From assembly GCA_905216025.1 (NCBI GenBank), contig CAJMSE010000011.1, positions 1 through 64,000 on the forward strand: a DNA stretch of 64,000 bases. Direction: 5' to 3'. Below are positions 50,782 through 59,873 of the stretch, in pieces (within the stretch, counting starts at the first letter, position 1; the number at the start of each line of letters is the position of its first letter). Origin of the DNA: an uncultured bacterium (GTDB taxonomy: Bacteria > Bacteroidota > Bacteroidia > Bacteroidales > Bacteroidaceae). The notes under the pieces were generated by a model. The model was not told the DNA's origin. It saw only the letters and a program-made list of their open reading frames with translations, and made no database searches. The position numbers and the translations under genes are program-made.

Positions 50782-52761
50782 ATGAATCGTAAACTACTGA
50801 CTTGCGCTCTCGCGCTCGGTGCGGCAACGGCATCTTTCGCCCAGGCCGCGCACGTGATGGACGTCAACACGAAGAAGGCGGGCGCCACCGTGCAGAACAC
50901 CATGTACGGCCTGTTCTTCGAAGACATCAACTATGCCGCCGACGGCGGACTTTATGGTGAATTAGTGAAAAACCGCTCATTCGAATTTCCCCAGAACTTC
51001 ATGGGATGGCAGACATTCGGTAATGTGGAGCTGAAGGGCGACGGCCCCTTCGAGCGCTGCCCCCATTACGTGGTGCTGTCAGACCCGCAGCACGTCGAGC
51101 GCCGCACGGGACTCGTCAACGAGGGCTACTTCGGCATCGGCGTGAATAAAGGCGAGGAGTACCGCTTCACCGTGTGGGCGAAGGCTCCGAAGGGCACGGG
51201 CCGCATCACGGTGCAGCTCATAGACCCCGCCACGATGGGCGAGCGGCAGGAGTTTGCGTCGGCGAGGGTCGACGTGAAGAGTGCCGACTGGCAGAAATAT
51301 GAGGTGCGCCTGAAGGCCAGTCAGACCAACAACAAGGCCCAGCTGAGAATCTTCCTCGACGGCCGCAACGCCGTATGCCTCGAGCATGTGAGCCTCTTCC
51401 CCGTCAATACGTTCAAGAACCGCGAGAACGGCATGCGCCGCGACCTGGCCCAGGCTTTGGCCGACGCACACCCGGGAGTGTTCCGCTTCCCCGGCGGATG
51501 CATCGTCGAGGGTACCGACCTGGCCACCCGCTACCAGTGGAAGAACACCATCGGCCCGGTGGAGAACCGCCCGCTGAACGGCAACCGCTGGCAGCACACG
51601 TTCACGCACCGCTTCTTCCCCGACTACTACCAGAGCTACGGACTGGGCTTCTATGAGTATTTCCTCCTGTCGGAGGATATGGGTGCCGAGCCCCTGCCCG
51701 TGCTGAATGTCGGCATGTCGTGCCAGTTTCAGAACCGTAACGATGCCAAATGGCACGTGGCGGTGGACGACCTGAAGCCATATATCGACGACTGTCTCGA
51801 CCTGATAGAGTTCGCCAACGGCGACACCACCACCACATGGGGCCGTAAGCGCGCCGAGATGGGCCACCCCGCACCGTTCAACCTCAAGCTCATCGGCGTG
51901 GGCAACGAGCAGTGGGACACCCTCTACTTCGAGCGTCTCAAGCCCTTCGTGAAGGCCATCAAGGCCAAATATCCGAAGATTCAGATTGTGGGCACGAGCG
52001 GTCCAGACTCCGAGGGCAAGATGTTCGAGATAGGATGGAAGGCCATGAACGAGCTCAAGGCCGACCTCGTGGACGAGCACTTCTACCGCAACGAGGAGTG
52101 GTTCCTCAAGAGCGGCCTGCGCTACGACAACTACAGCCGCAAGGGTCCGAAGGTGTTTGCCGGCGAATATGCCTGCCACGGCAAGGGCAAGAAGTGGAAT
52201 CACTACGAGGCTTCCATCTATGAGGCCGCCTTCATGACAGACATGGAGCGCAACGCCGACGTGGTCTGGATGACTGCCTACGCACCTCTCTTCGCCCATG
52301 TGGAGGGCTGGCAGTGGCGTCCCGACCTCATCTGGTACGACAATGTGCGCATGTTCAAGTCCGTGAGCTACTACGTGCAGCAGATGTATGCCATGAACCG
52401 CGGCACCAACGTGCTGCCCATGACCATGGCAGGCAAGCCCATCGCGGGCCAGGAGGGTCAGGACGGGCTCTTCGCCAGCTCCGTCGTAGACAAGGCCGAC
52501 GGCACCGTAATAGTGAAGGTCATCAACACTTCGAAGACCGCACAGCCAGTCACCATCAACCTCAACGGGTTCAAGGGTAAGGCACAGGCCGCCACGCTGA
52601 CGCTGAGCCACAGCGAGATGGATGCCGAGAACACGCTCGACCAGCCGGAGAAGATAACCCCGAAAGAGGGCAGCATCTCCACGGAACAGACCAAGAAGGG
52701 AGCCGTCATCAGCGACAACCTGCCCCCGATGACGTTCCGTCTGTATAAGGTTAAGAAGTAA
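50782..52761 (+). CDS. GH51 alpha-L-arabinofuranosidase
   Basis: A 659-residue exported enzyme (signal peptide MNRKLLTCALALGAATASFAQ). The N-terminal half includes a jelly-roll CBM4-like insertion (residues about 60-210); the barrel has FRFPGGCIVEGTDLATRYQWKNTIGP, acid/base Glu376 in GVGNEQW and nucleophile Glu462 in FAGEYACHGKG. The C-terminal beta domain is typical of the larger GH51 type. It removes arabinose side chains from arabinoxylan or arabinan. Divergent from the sugar porter, which could take up the released arabinose. A strong hairpin at 52920 ends the unit. Confidence 0.95.
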   Translation: MNRKLLTCALALGAATASFAQAAHVMDVNTKKAGATVQNTMYGLFFEDINYAADGGLYGELVKNRSFEFPQNFMGWQTFGNVELKGDGPFERCPHYVVLSDPQHVERRTGLVNEGYFGIGVNKGEEYRFTVWAKAPKGTGRITVQLIDPATMGERQEFASARVDVKSADWQKYEVRLKASQTNNKAQLRIFLDGRNAVCLEHVSLFPVNTFKNRENGMRRDLAQALADAHPGVFRFPGGCIVEGTDLATRYQWKNTIGPVENRPLNGNRWQHTFTHRFFPDYYQSYGLGFYEYFLLSEDMGAEPLPVLNVGMSCQFQNRNDAKWHVAVDDLKPYIDDCLDLIEFANGDTTTTWGRKRAEMGHPAPFNLKLIGVGNEQWDTLYFERLKPFVKAIKAKYPKIQIVGTSGPDSEGKMFEIGWKAMNELKADLVDEHFYRNEEWFLKSGLRYDNYSRKGPKVFAGEYACHGKGKKWNHYEASIYEAAFMTDMERNADVVWMTAYAPLFAHVEGWQWRPDLIWYDNVRMFKSVSYYVQQMYAMNRGTNVLPMTMAGKPIAGQEGQDGLFASSVVDKADGTVIVKVINTSKTAQPVTINLNGFKGKAQAATLTLSHSEMDAENTLDQPEKITPKEGSISTEQTKKGAVISDNLPPMTFRLYKVKK

Positions 52762-52919
52762 GGTCGTGCCGGCGGGAAAATAAGTGAAGAATGAAGAGTG
52801 AAGAGTGAAGAATCCAATAGTATATAATGTGGTATCAGTCCCATTATTCCCATCTCTCCCATTCCTCCCGTAAACCCCAATAAGAAACGCCGGACGAAAG
52901 ATAATAATGTATCAATGTT
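52762..52919. repeat. 7-nt microsatellite (AGTGAAG) after GH51
   Basis: AGTGAAGAATGAAGAGTGAAG and a further unit at about 52782-52812, a 7-nt period. No gene in this stretch. Confidence 0.6.
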
Positions 52920-52960
52920 AATCCGGCAGGATGCCAACCGGCATCCTGCCGGATTCTTTT
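52920..52960 (+). terminator. GH51 terminator
   Basis: Perfect 16-bp arms (52920-52935, 52940-52955) with loop AACC, followed by CTTTT. Confidence 0.85.
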
Positions 52961-53005
52961 AGCCCCTCCCAGCCTCCCCGAAGGAGTGGGGAAGCCGGGA
53001 GGGAG
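52961..53005. repeat. REP-like CTCCCC palindrome
   Basis: AGCCCCTCCCAGCCTCCCCG then AAGCCGGGAGGGAG; same family as at 24.8 kb. Confidence 0.65.
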
Positions 53006-53095
53006 ACAACGGGAGGATAATGGGAGAGTGAAGCCGCCGATAAGGCTCGGGAAGCCATCCGGCACTCCAAAAACGCCCCGGAGATATGTTCTTGG

Positions 53096-53205
53096 TTTGT
53101 TACCTGCCGCGCGTAATGATGTTACGTGCTACGCGTAACACTGCGACGCGCCACGCGTAACATCGTGATGTGCCACGCGTAACATCGCGACGTGCGGCAC
53201 GTAAC
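53096..53205. repeat. 22-nt tandem array, family 2 (5 units)
   Basis: Units at 53096, 53118, 53140, 53162 and 53184, each 22 nt. They share ACGTGCCACGCGTAAC with small changes and are each nearly palindromic. Same family as 44964-45051. Confidence 0.85.
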
Positions 53206-53213
53206 AAACCAGG

Positions 53214-53340
53214 AAGCCCCTTCCAGCCTCCCCAAAGGGGAGGAGCCGTGAGATGAAGGACCGCTGAAGACACCGCCGACGCCCTCTTAACTGCGCTCCT
53301 TGCTCCTCCCCTTCGGGGAGGCTGGGAGGGACTTGCTGCC
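53214..53340. repeat. Pair of REP-like units in opposite orientation
   Basis: CCTTCCAGCCTCCCCAAAGG at 53219-53238 and CCTCCCCTTCGGGGAGGCTG near 53305-53324 face each other across about 70 nt. No gene. Confidence 0.65.
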
Positions 53341-53391
53341 TTGCAAGGCCAAAAAACCGCCCCAATCTGCCGCTAAGCGATATTTTTTTAG

Positions 53392-53399
53392 TAAATTTG
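53392..53399 (+). promoter_or_regulatory. metF promoter -7 box
   Basis: TAAATTTG, 25 nt before the chosen metF start; -33 box not clear. Confidence 0.5.
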
Positions 53400-53423
53400 C
53401 AACGGAATGTATACATACGGCAG

Positions 53424-54383
53424 ATGACAGTAACGGAATTGATTAATACGGACAAAGACCGCCGGCACTTCTCGTTTGAGGTGCTGCCGCCCCTGAAGGG
53501 CACCGGCACGGAGCGGCTGTTCGACACCATAGATAAGCTGAAGGCATTTAACCCGCGGTTTATCAACATAACCACGCACCACAGCGAGTTTGTGTATAAG
53601 CAGCTCGACAACGGACTGCTTGAGCGCACCAGCGTGCGCCGCCGTCCGGGCACCATAGCCATTGCCGCTGCGATACAGAACAAATACAACATCCCCGTCA
53701 TGCCCCACGTGATATGCAGCGGCGCCACCGTCGAGGACATCGAGTACGAACTGCTCGACCTCCAGTTTCTCGGCATCAGCAACCTGCTGCTCCTGCGCGG
53801 CGACAAGGCCAGGGAAGACCGCAGCTTCACCCCGACACCCGGAGGCTATGAGCATACCACCGACCTGATACGCCAGGTGGTAAGGTTCAACGAGGGATAC
53901 TTCGCCGACGGCTCGCCGATAAAGAATCCCGGCACGGGCTTCGACTTCGGAGTGGCCTGCTACCCCGAGAAGCACGAGGAGTCGCCAAACCTCGAGATGG
54001 ACATGGAGCACCTCAAGGAGAAGCAGGACCTCGGTGCCCGCTTCGCCGTGACGCAGCTGTTCTACGACAACCGAAAGTATTTCGACTTCGTGGACAAGGC
54101 CATATCCATGGGCATCACCATACCGATAATCCCCGGCCTGAAGCCCTTTGCCAAGCTCAGCCAGCTCACCGTGGTGCCCAAGACGTTCCACTGTGACATC
54201 CCGCAGCGGCTGGCCGCCGAGGCAGTGAAGTGCAAGACCGACGACGAGGCGCGCCGCCTCGGTGTCGAGTGGGCTGAGGAGCAGTGCCGCGAGCTCTATG
54301 CCAACGGAGTGAACAACATACATTTCTACACCGTCTCGGCGGTCGGCTCAGTGGTCGAGGTGGCCCGGCGGTTGCAGGAGTGA
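53424..54383 (+). CDS. metF: Methylenetetrahydrofolate reductase
   Basis: A 319-residue flavoprotein that makes 5-methyltetrahydrofolate for methionine synthesis. Family marks are HFSFEVLPPLKGTG, the start of the barrel; NITTHHSEF; PHVICSGATVEDIEYELLDLQFLGISNLLLLRGD; FDFGVACYPEKHEESPN; KQDLGARFAVTQLFYDN; and PIIPGLKPF. The start at 53424 is preferred to 53407 or earlier in-frame starts, which add residues lacking family similarity and begin at the predicted transcript start. holB follows after 11 nt. Confidence 0.96.
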   Translation: MTVTELINTDKDRRHFSFEVLPPLKGTGTERLFDTIDKLKAFNPRFINITTHHSEFVYKQLDNGLLERTSVRRRPGTIAIAAAIQNKYNIPVMPHVICSGATVEDIEYELLDLQFLGISNLLLLRGDKAREDRSFTPTPGGYEHTTDLIRQVVRFNEGYFADGSPIKNPGTGFDFGVACYPEKHEESPNLEMDMEHLKEKQDLGARFAVTQLFYDNRKYFDFVDKAISMGITIPIIPGLKPFAKLSQLTVVPKTFHCDIPQRLAAEAVKCKTDDEARRLGVEWAEEQCRELYANGVNNIHFYTVSAVGSVVEVARRLQE

Positions 54384-54394
54384 CACACATAGCT

Positions 54395-55528
54395 ATGGGA
54401 GAGATAGACTTCAGCGACGTCATAGGACAGGACGAGGTGCGCGCGCGGTTGCAGCGCCTCTGCTCGGAGAACCGCCTGCCGCACGCCATGATGCTGTGCG
54501 GCCCGCGCGGCTGCGGCAAGATGGCCGTGGCAATAGCCTTCGCCGCCTGGCTCGTGAGAGGGCAGGGGAGCGCTGCCGGCGGACGGACGGCTCTTCAGAC
54601 GGTGCTCGCCAGTACTGACGTGCATTTCACCTATCCCACGATAAAGCTCCCCTCGATGAGTGCCGACCACAAGCCCGTCAGCGACGACTTCGCCGCGGAG
54701 TGGCGCCGGCTGCTCGCCGACGGCCCATACTTCACCATGGAGCAGTGGATGCGCACCGTGGGCGCCGAGAACCAGCAGGCCATCATCACCGCCGGAGAGA
54801 GCGACGCCCTCACGCGCAAGATGAGTCTGAAGGCCGGCAACGGCGGGTATAAGATATCGCTGATATGGCTTCCGGAGCGCATGAACATCGAGTGCGCCAA
54901 CAAGATGCTCAAGCTGATAGAGGAGCCGCCGGGCAAGACCGTCTTCATCATGGTGTGCGACGAGCCCGACAAGCTGCTCGAGACCATCCGCAGCCGCACG
55001 CAGAGGATAGACATGAGGCGCATCGCCGACGCCGACATCTGCCGGGCGCTGGCCGCCCGCCGCGGACTGGCCGACGACACGGCCGTGCGCATAGCGCGGA
55101 TAGCCGGCGGCGACTGGCTGGCGGCGCTGGAGCAGCTCGATGCCGGCAGCGAGAACGGACTCTTCTTCGACATGTTCTGCTCGCTGATGCGCATGGCATA
55201 CATGCGCGACGTGCGGGGACTGAAGAAGTGGAGCGAGGCCGTGCAGGGCTTCGGACGCGAGAAGCAGCGCCGCTTCCTGGAGTATATGCTGCGCATGATA
55301 CGCGAGAACTTCATGTACAACTTCCGCCGCCCGGAGCTCATCTACATGTCCGCCGCCGAGGAGGGGTTCGCCCGCAATTTCGCGCGGTTCATCCACGAGG
55401 GCAACGTGATGCAGATGACAGACCTCGTCAACCGTGCCATCCGCGACGTAGGGCAGAACGCCAACGGCAAGGTGGTGTTCTTCGACATGGCCCTGCAGAT
55501 GATAGTGCTGCTGCTCCAGAAGGCCTGA
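54395..55528 (+). CDS. holB: DNA polymerase III delta' subunit
   Basis: A 377-residue clamp-loader subunit. N-terminal VIGQDEVRARLQRLCSENRLPHAMMLCGPRGCGKMAVA is the AAA+ start, with the P-loop ending GCGKM: the usual Ser/Thr after Lys is replaced by Met. Other marks are GNGGYKISLIWLPERMNIECANKMLKLIEEPPGKTVFIMVCDEPDKLLETIRSR with the SRC-like SRTQ (Arg finger region). Delta' proteins often do not hydrolyse ATP, so the changed P-loop fits. Start at 54395 gives the proper N-terminus. It follows metF by 11 nt. Confidence 0.93.
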   Translation: MGEIDFSDVIGQDEVRARLQRLCSENRLPHAMMLCGPRGCGKMAVAIAFAAWLVRGQGSAAGGRTALQTVLASTDVHFTYPTIKLPSMSADHKPVSDDFAAEWRRLLADGPYFTMEQWMRTVGAENQQAIITAGESDALTRKMSLKAGNGGYKISLIWLPERMNIECANKMLKLIEEPPGKTVFIMVCDEPDKLLETIRSRTQRIDMRRIADADICRALAARRGLADDTAVRIARIAGGDWLAALEQLDAGSENGLFFDMFCSLMRMAYMRDVRGLKKWSEAVQGFGREKQRRFLEYMLRMIRENFMYNFRRPELIYMSAAEEGFARNFARFIHEGNVMQMTDLVNRAIRDVGQNANGKVVFFDMALQMIVLLLQKA

Positions 55529-55625
55529 CGCCGACCGGCGCAGGGCGCAGGCACCGTGGGCGCTGTATTGAGGCAGCACGCCGACGGAATAAAACTTAGT
55601 AAAAGAACAACATAGATATACGTAA

Positions 55626-58472
55626 ATGCAACTGAATAGATTTCTAAAGAAGACCTTGCTCCTGTCAGTACTCTTGCTGTCCATGACAGTGAGTGCAGGC
55701 AAGAGGCCGGGAACAGGCAGCAAACCGAAGTTCTCCGGATACCTGTTCGCTTATTTCGAGGGAAGCGGCGACAGACAGGAACACCTGCGCTTTGCCATCA
55801 GCGAGAACGCTAAGGACTGGTATGCACTCAACGGTAACCGGCCTGTCATCGCCAGCGACAGCATCAGTACGAGCGGCGGCATCAGAGACCCGCATATCCT
55901 GCGTGGTGAGGATGGGTGCTACTATATCGTGGCCACCGACATGAACACTGTGAAGAACGGATGGAAAGACAATCCCGGTATAGTCTTGATGAAGTCGGAC
56001 GACCTTATAAACTGGACTCATTCCAAGATTGTCCTCAAGACAGACTATGCTGAGAAGTTCAGCGATGCCTATTGGGTGTGGGCCCCTCAGACCATCTACG
56101 ACCGCAAGGCAAGGAAGTACATGATTTATTTCACCTTGCAGCGCACCGGCGACGGACGTAAGAGTCTTGTCACCTACTACGCCTATGCGAACAAGGATTT
56201 CACCGGCTTTGAAAGCGAGCCGAAAGTGCTTTTCAATGCCAAGTACGGCTGCATAGACAACGATATCATCGAGCGCAACGGCGTTTTCCACATGTTCTAC
56301 AAGGGAAACATCAAGGATGCATCCGGGAAGGAGATAAAGAACGGCATACAGCAGGCCACGGCAAAGAGTCTGAAAGGACCGTGGAAGGAAGACTTCAGGT
56401 TCATTGACGCCTATGCAGACAGCAGGACCGGCGTCGAGGGTTCCGGCGTGTTCAAGCTCAACGACCGCGACGAGTACATACTGATGTACGACCTCTATGG
56501 CTCCGGCAGGTATGAATATCAGACTTCCAAGGACCTCAACACCTTCAGTGCAAAGCCTGAGACATTCCGCAAGGACTTCTTCCCGCGCCACGGCACCGTG
56601 TGCTCCGTCACCATGGAAGAGATGGAACGCCTGCAGCAGAAATGGGGGTATGTGCTGAAGCGCGACCTCGTGGCTAAGGGAAATCCCCTGTTTACGGATA
56701 TATACACCGCCGACCCGGCAGTGCTTGTGGCCCGTGACACCCTGTGGCTCTTTACCGGTCACGACGCCGACGGCAACCATAGCGGCTACGAGATGCATGA
56801 CTGGAAGGTCTTTTCTACAACAGACATGAAGCACTGGACGCAATATCCGACACCGCTGAGGGTCGCCGACTTCAAGTGGGCGACGAGCAAGCAGGCCTAT
56901 GCCGGACACGTGGCGGAGCGCAACGGCAAGTATTACTGGTATGTGTCGACCAACTGGTGCGGCATCGGCGTGGCTGTCAGCGACAAGATTACAGGCCCTT
57001 ACCATGATGCGCTGGGCAAGCCGCTGCTGACCAACGGTGACTGTTTCGACTCAAAACACAGCTGGGCCTGCATCGACCCCGCAATATTCATCGACGACGA
57101 CAATACACCTTATATTATATGGGGCAACGGACAATGCTACATCGCGAGGCTCAAAGACAGCATGACGGAGATTGACGGCAGTGTCAGGCGGATTGATGTC
57201 GGCACGGAGTTCCCGTTCACAGAGGCGCCATGGGTGCATAAGCATGACGGCAAGTACTATCTCACGTACGCCTCGGGGTGGCCGGAGAAGATAGCGTATG
57301 CCATGGCAGACGACCTGATGGGCAAGTGGACACCGAAGGGAATCATCAGCGATATCGCCGGCAACAGCAATACGACACACCCCGCAGTCGTCAACTACAA
57401 CGACCAGTGGATATTCTTCTCGCACAACGGCGCGCTCCATGACGGCGGAAGCTATAAGCGCAGCGTGATAGCCGAGCCGATGGCATACAATGCCGACGGT
57501 ACTATCCGCCCCATACCGCCCACGGTTAAGGGGGCCGTAGCCCAGGGAAATCCCGTGCTGCCGGGCTTCCATGCCGACCCGGAGATTCTCTATTCCGAAA
57601 AGACAGGCAAGTATTACATCTATTCAACCACCGACGGGAAGCCGGGATGGGGTGGATATAAGTATTATGTCTACTCGTCGGCAGACATGAAGGAGTGGAA
57701 AAACGAGGGCGTGGCGCTTGATGCCAAGAACGGCCAGGTGAGCTGGGCGGACGGCAATCTGTGGGCACCCGCTGCCGTGGAGGTGAAGCAGAAGAACGGC
57801 AGATATAAGTATTATCTGTATTTCAGTGCCCAGCCGGCCGCCGGCGGAGGAAAGCAGATAGGCGTGGCAGTATCCGATTCGCCCGTAGGACCCTTTACCG
57901 ACCTCGGCCGGCCGCTGCTGGCGAAGAACCATCCGGGCTGCAACGGCCAGCTCATTGACGTGGACGTGTTCGTCGACCCGGTGTCGGGCAAGCCGTATCT
58001 ATATTGGGGTAACGGATTTATGGCCGGTGCCGAGCTGGACCGGGATATGACCACGGTCAGGGATGAGACAGTGCAGGTGATGACCCCGGAGGGCGGAAGC
58101 CTGAGAGACTATGCCTACCGTGAGGCGCCATACGTGTTCTACCGCAATGGCCTTTACTACTTCATGTGGTCTGTCGACGATACCGGCGCAGCCAACTACC
58201 ATGTGGCCTACGGCACGTCGAAGAGCCCGCTCGGACCCATCGAGGTGGCCAAGGACCCGATAGTACTGATTCAGAACCCGCAGCTGGATATCTACGGAAC
58301 GGCACACAATGCCGTCGTCCAAAAGCCCGGCACAGACGAATGGTATATCGTATACCACCGTATCAACAAGGATTACATACATTTCCAGCCCGGCGTGCAT
58401 CGCGAAGTGTGCATCGACAGGATGGAATTCAATGCCGACGGTACAATAAAGAGGGTCGTCCCCACGAGATAA
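55626..58472 (+). CDS. Secreted triple-domain GH43 glycoside hydrolase
   Basis: A 948-residue exported enzyme (signal peptide to about residue 24) that holds three GH43 five-bladed propellers in tandem: about 35-335, 350-640 and 645-945. Each has a full set of the three catalytic acids: Asp88, Asp211, Glu271; Asp363, Asp484, Glu533; Asp651, Asp778, Glu833. Motifs include GGIRDPHIL, YTADPAVLV, ACIDPAIFIDD, FTEAPWV, GFHADPEIL and YREAPYVF. Family members are arabinofuranosidases, arabinanases and xylosidases. Domains 2 and 3 are more alike than domain 1. The gene stands between holB and the ricT-like gene, which are usually close neighbours, so it looks inserted. Substrate not determined; arabinan or arabinoxylan is likely. 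Confidence 0.92.
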   Translation: MQLNRFLKKTLLLSVLLLSMTVSAGKRPGTGSKPKFSGYLFAYFEGSGDRQEHLRFAISENAKDWYALNGNRPVIASDSISTSGGIRDPHILRGEDGCYYIVATDMNTVKNGWKDNPGIVLMKSDDLINWTHSKIVLKTDYAEKFSDAYWVWAPQTIYDRKARKYMIYFTLQRTGDGRKSLVTYYAYANKDFTGFESEPKVLFNAKYGCIDNDIIERNGVFHMFYKGNIKDASGKEIKNGIQQATAKSLKGPWKEDFRFIDAYADSRTGVEGSGVFKLNDRDEYILMYDLYGSGRYEYQTSKDLNTFSAKPETFRKDFFPRHGTVCSVTMEEMERLQQKWGYVLKRDLVAKGNPLFTDIYTADPAVLVARDTLWLFTGHDADGNHSGYEMHDWKVFSTTDMKHWTQYPTPLRVADFKWATSKQAYAGHVAERNGKYYWYVSTNWCGIGVAVSDKITGPYHDALGKPLLTNGDCFDSKHSWACIDPAIFIDDDNTPYIIWGNGQCYIARLKDSMTEIDGSVRRIDVGTEFPFTEAPWVHKHDGKYYLTYASGWPEKIAYAMADDLMGKWTPKGIISDIAGNSNTTHPAVVNYNDQWIFFSHNGALHDGGSYKRSVIAEPMAYNADGTIRPIPPTVKGAVAQGNPVLPGFHADPEILYSEKTGKYYIYSTTDGKPGWGGYKYYVYSSADMKEWKNEGVALDAKNGQVSWADGNLWAPAAVEVKQKNGRYKYYLYFSAQPAAGGGKQIGVAVSDSPVGPFTDLGRPLLAKNHPGCNGQLIDVDVFVDPVSGKPYLYWGNGFMAGAELDRDMTTVRDETVQVMTPEGGSLRDYAYREAPYVFYRNGLYYFMWSVDDTGAANYHVAYGTSKSPLGPIEVAKDPIVLIQNPQLDIYGTAHNAVVQKPGTDEWYIVYHRINKDYIHFQPGVHREVCIDRMEFNADGTIKRVVPTR

Positions 58473-58568
58473 AATACTGCCGGCAGGACCGGGTTCAGGG
58501 TGAATCTGATTCCCGCCGGCGGATGAGAACAAGGTAATGATAAGACAATAATAATGTATTAAACAGAT

Positions 58569-59873
58569 ATGGACGCTAAAGATAAGGAATATAAGATGGT
58601 TTCCGGTTGCTGCCGCGGACTGTGCAAGAACGCGGTCGGACGGCAGGACAGGCAGCTGAACACATACGACTGGCTTGCCGACGTGCCCGGAAACACCGAC
58701 GATACGGACCTCGTCGAGGTGCAGTTCAAGCACACTCGCAAGGGATACTACCACAACGTGAACAAGCTCGAGCTGAAGAAGGGCGACATCGTGGCCGTGG
58801 AGGCAAGCCCGGGACACGACATCGGCGTGGTCACGCTGACCGGACGACTCGTCAAGATGCAGATAAAGAAGGCCAACCTGCGCTCTGCCGACGAGATAAA
58901 GAAGGTGTACCGCATTGCCCGACCAGTGGATATGGACAAGTATCGCGAGGCCAAGAGCCGCGAGCACGCCACGATGATAGAGAGCCGCCAGATAGCCAAG
59001 CGCCTCGGACTGAAGATGAAGATAGGCGACGTGGAGTATCAGGGCGACTGCAACAAGGCCATCTTCTACTACATCGCCGACGAGCGCGTAGACTTCCGTC
59101 AGCTCATCAAGGTGCTGGCAGAGACGTTCCATGTGCGCATCGAGATGAAGCAGATAGGTGCGCGGCAGGAGGCCGGGCGCATCGGCGGCACGGGGCCTTG
59201 CGGCCGCGAGCTGTGCTGCGCCACGTGGATGAAGAACTTTGTGAGCGTGAACACCAACTCGGCACGCTTCCAGGACATATCGCTCAACCCGCAGAAGCTG
59301 GCCGGAATGTGTGCCAAGCTGAAGTGCTGCCTCAACTATGAGGTGGACAACTATGTCGAGGCCGGCCGCCGCCTGCCCAGCAAGGAGGTCGTGCTGCAGA
59401 CCATGGATGCCGACTACTACCTGTTCAAGACCGACGTTCTGGCCGGGATGGTGACCTATTCGACAGACAAGGGCATACCCTCGAATCTTGAGGTGATAAG
59501 CGCGGAGCGTGCCAAGGCCGTCATCGAGATGAACCGCCGCGGCGAGAAGCCCCTCTCGCTTCAGGAGGACGGCAAGCAGAAGGAGACGGCCAAGCCCGTC
59601 GACCTGCTGGCCGGCGAGAGCATCTCACGCTTCGACAAGGCGAAGAAAAAGAAGCGCCCGGGCAAGCGCGGTCCGCGCTCCGAGGGCAGCGGAGAGCAGG
59701 GGGCGCGGCGTGCCGCCGGCGAGCAGCGCAGTCAGACACGGCCTGAAGGCGAGGCACAGGCGGCTCAGGATCGGCCGGCAGGCGAGCGCCGCAAGGGTCA
59801 GCAGCGCGGGCAGAACCGCCGCCAGGGAGGCCGTCCGCCGAGAAACAACCAGCAGAAGGATGGCAAGGAGTAA
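58569..59873 (+). CDS. ricT: PSP1 domain protein, RicT/YaaT-like
   Basis: A 434-residue cytoplasmic protein. The PSP1 core (about residues 45-290) has VEVQFKHTRKGYYHN, AKRLGLKMKIGDVEYQGDCNKAIFYYIADERVDFRQLIKVLAETFHVRIEMKQIGARQEA and the cysteine-rich GTGPCGRELCCATW and CAKLKCCLNYE. The last 90 residues are a low-complexity Lys/Arg/Gln-rich tail. In Bacillus the YaaT/RicT protein works in an Fe-S-containing complex that controls RNA processing, and its gene lies next to holB. The cysteines are conserved here. The last 14 nt overlap the start of gldH, so translation is coupled. Symbol by analogy only. Confidence 0.88.
   Translation: MDAKDKEYKMVSGCCRGLCKNAVGRQDRQLNTYDWLADVPGNTDDTDLVEVQFKHTRKGYYHNVNKLELKKGDIVAVEASPGHDIGVVTLTGRLVKMQIKKANLRSADEIKKVYRIARPVDMDKYREAKSREHATMIESRQIAKRLGLKMKIGDVEYQGDCNKAIFYYIADERVDFRQLIKVLAETFHVRIEMKQIGARQEAGRIGGTGPCGRELCCATWMKNFVSVNTNSARFQDISLNPQKLAGMCAKLKCCLNYEVDNYVEAGRRLPSKEVVLQTMDADYYLFKTDVLAGMVTYSTDKGIPSNLEVISAERAKAVIEMNRRGEKPLSLQEDGKQKETAKPVDLLAGESISRFDKAKKKKRPGKRGPRSEGSGEQGARRAAGEQRSQTRPEGEAQAAQDRPAGERRKGQQRGQNRRQGGRPPRNNQQKDGKE

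Noticed and set aside
51079..52611. 510-codon minus-strand open frame opposite GH51
   Set aside because: Shadow of an enzyme with both catalytic residues visible.
53129..53830. Open frame through the 22-nt array into metF
   Set aside because: Antisense to metF and made of repeat sequence.
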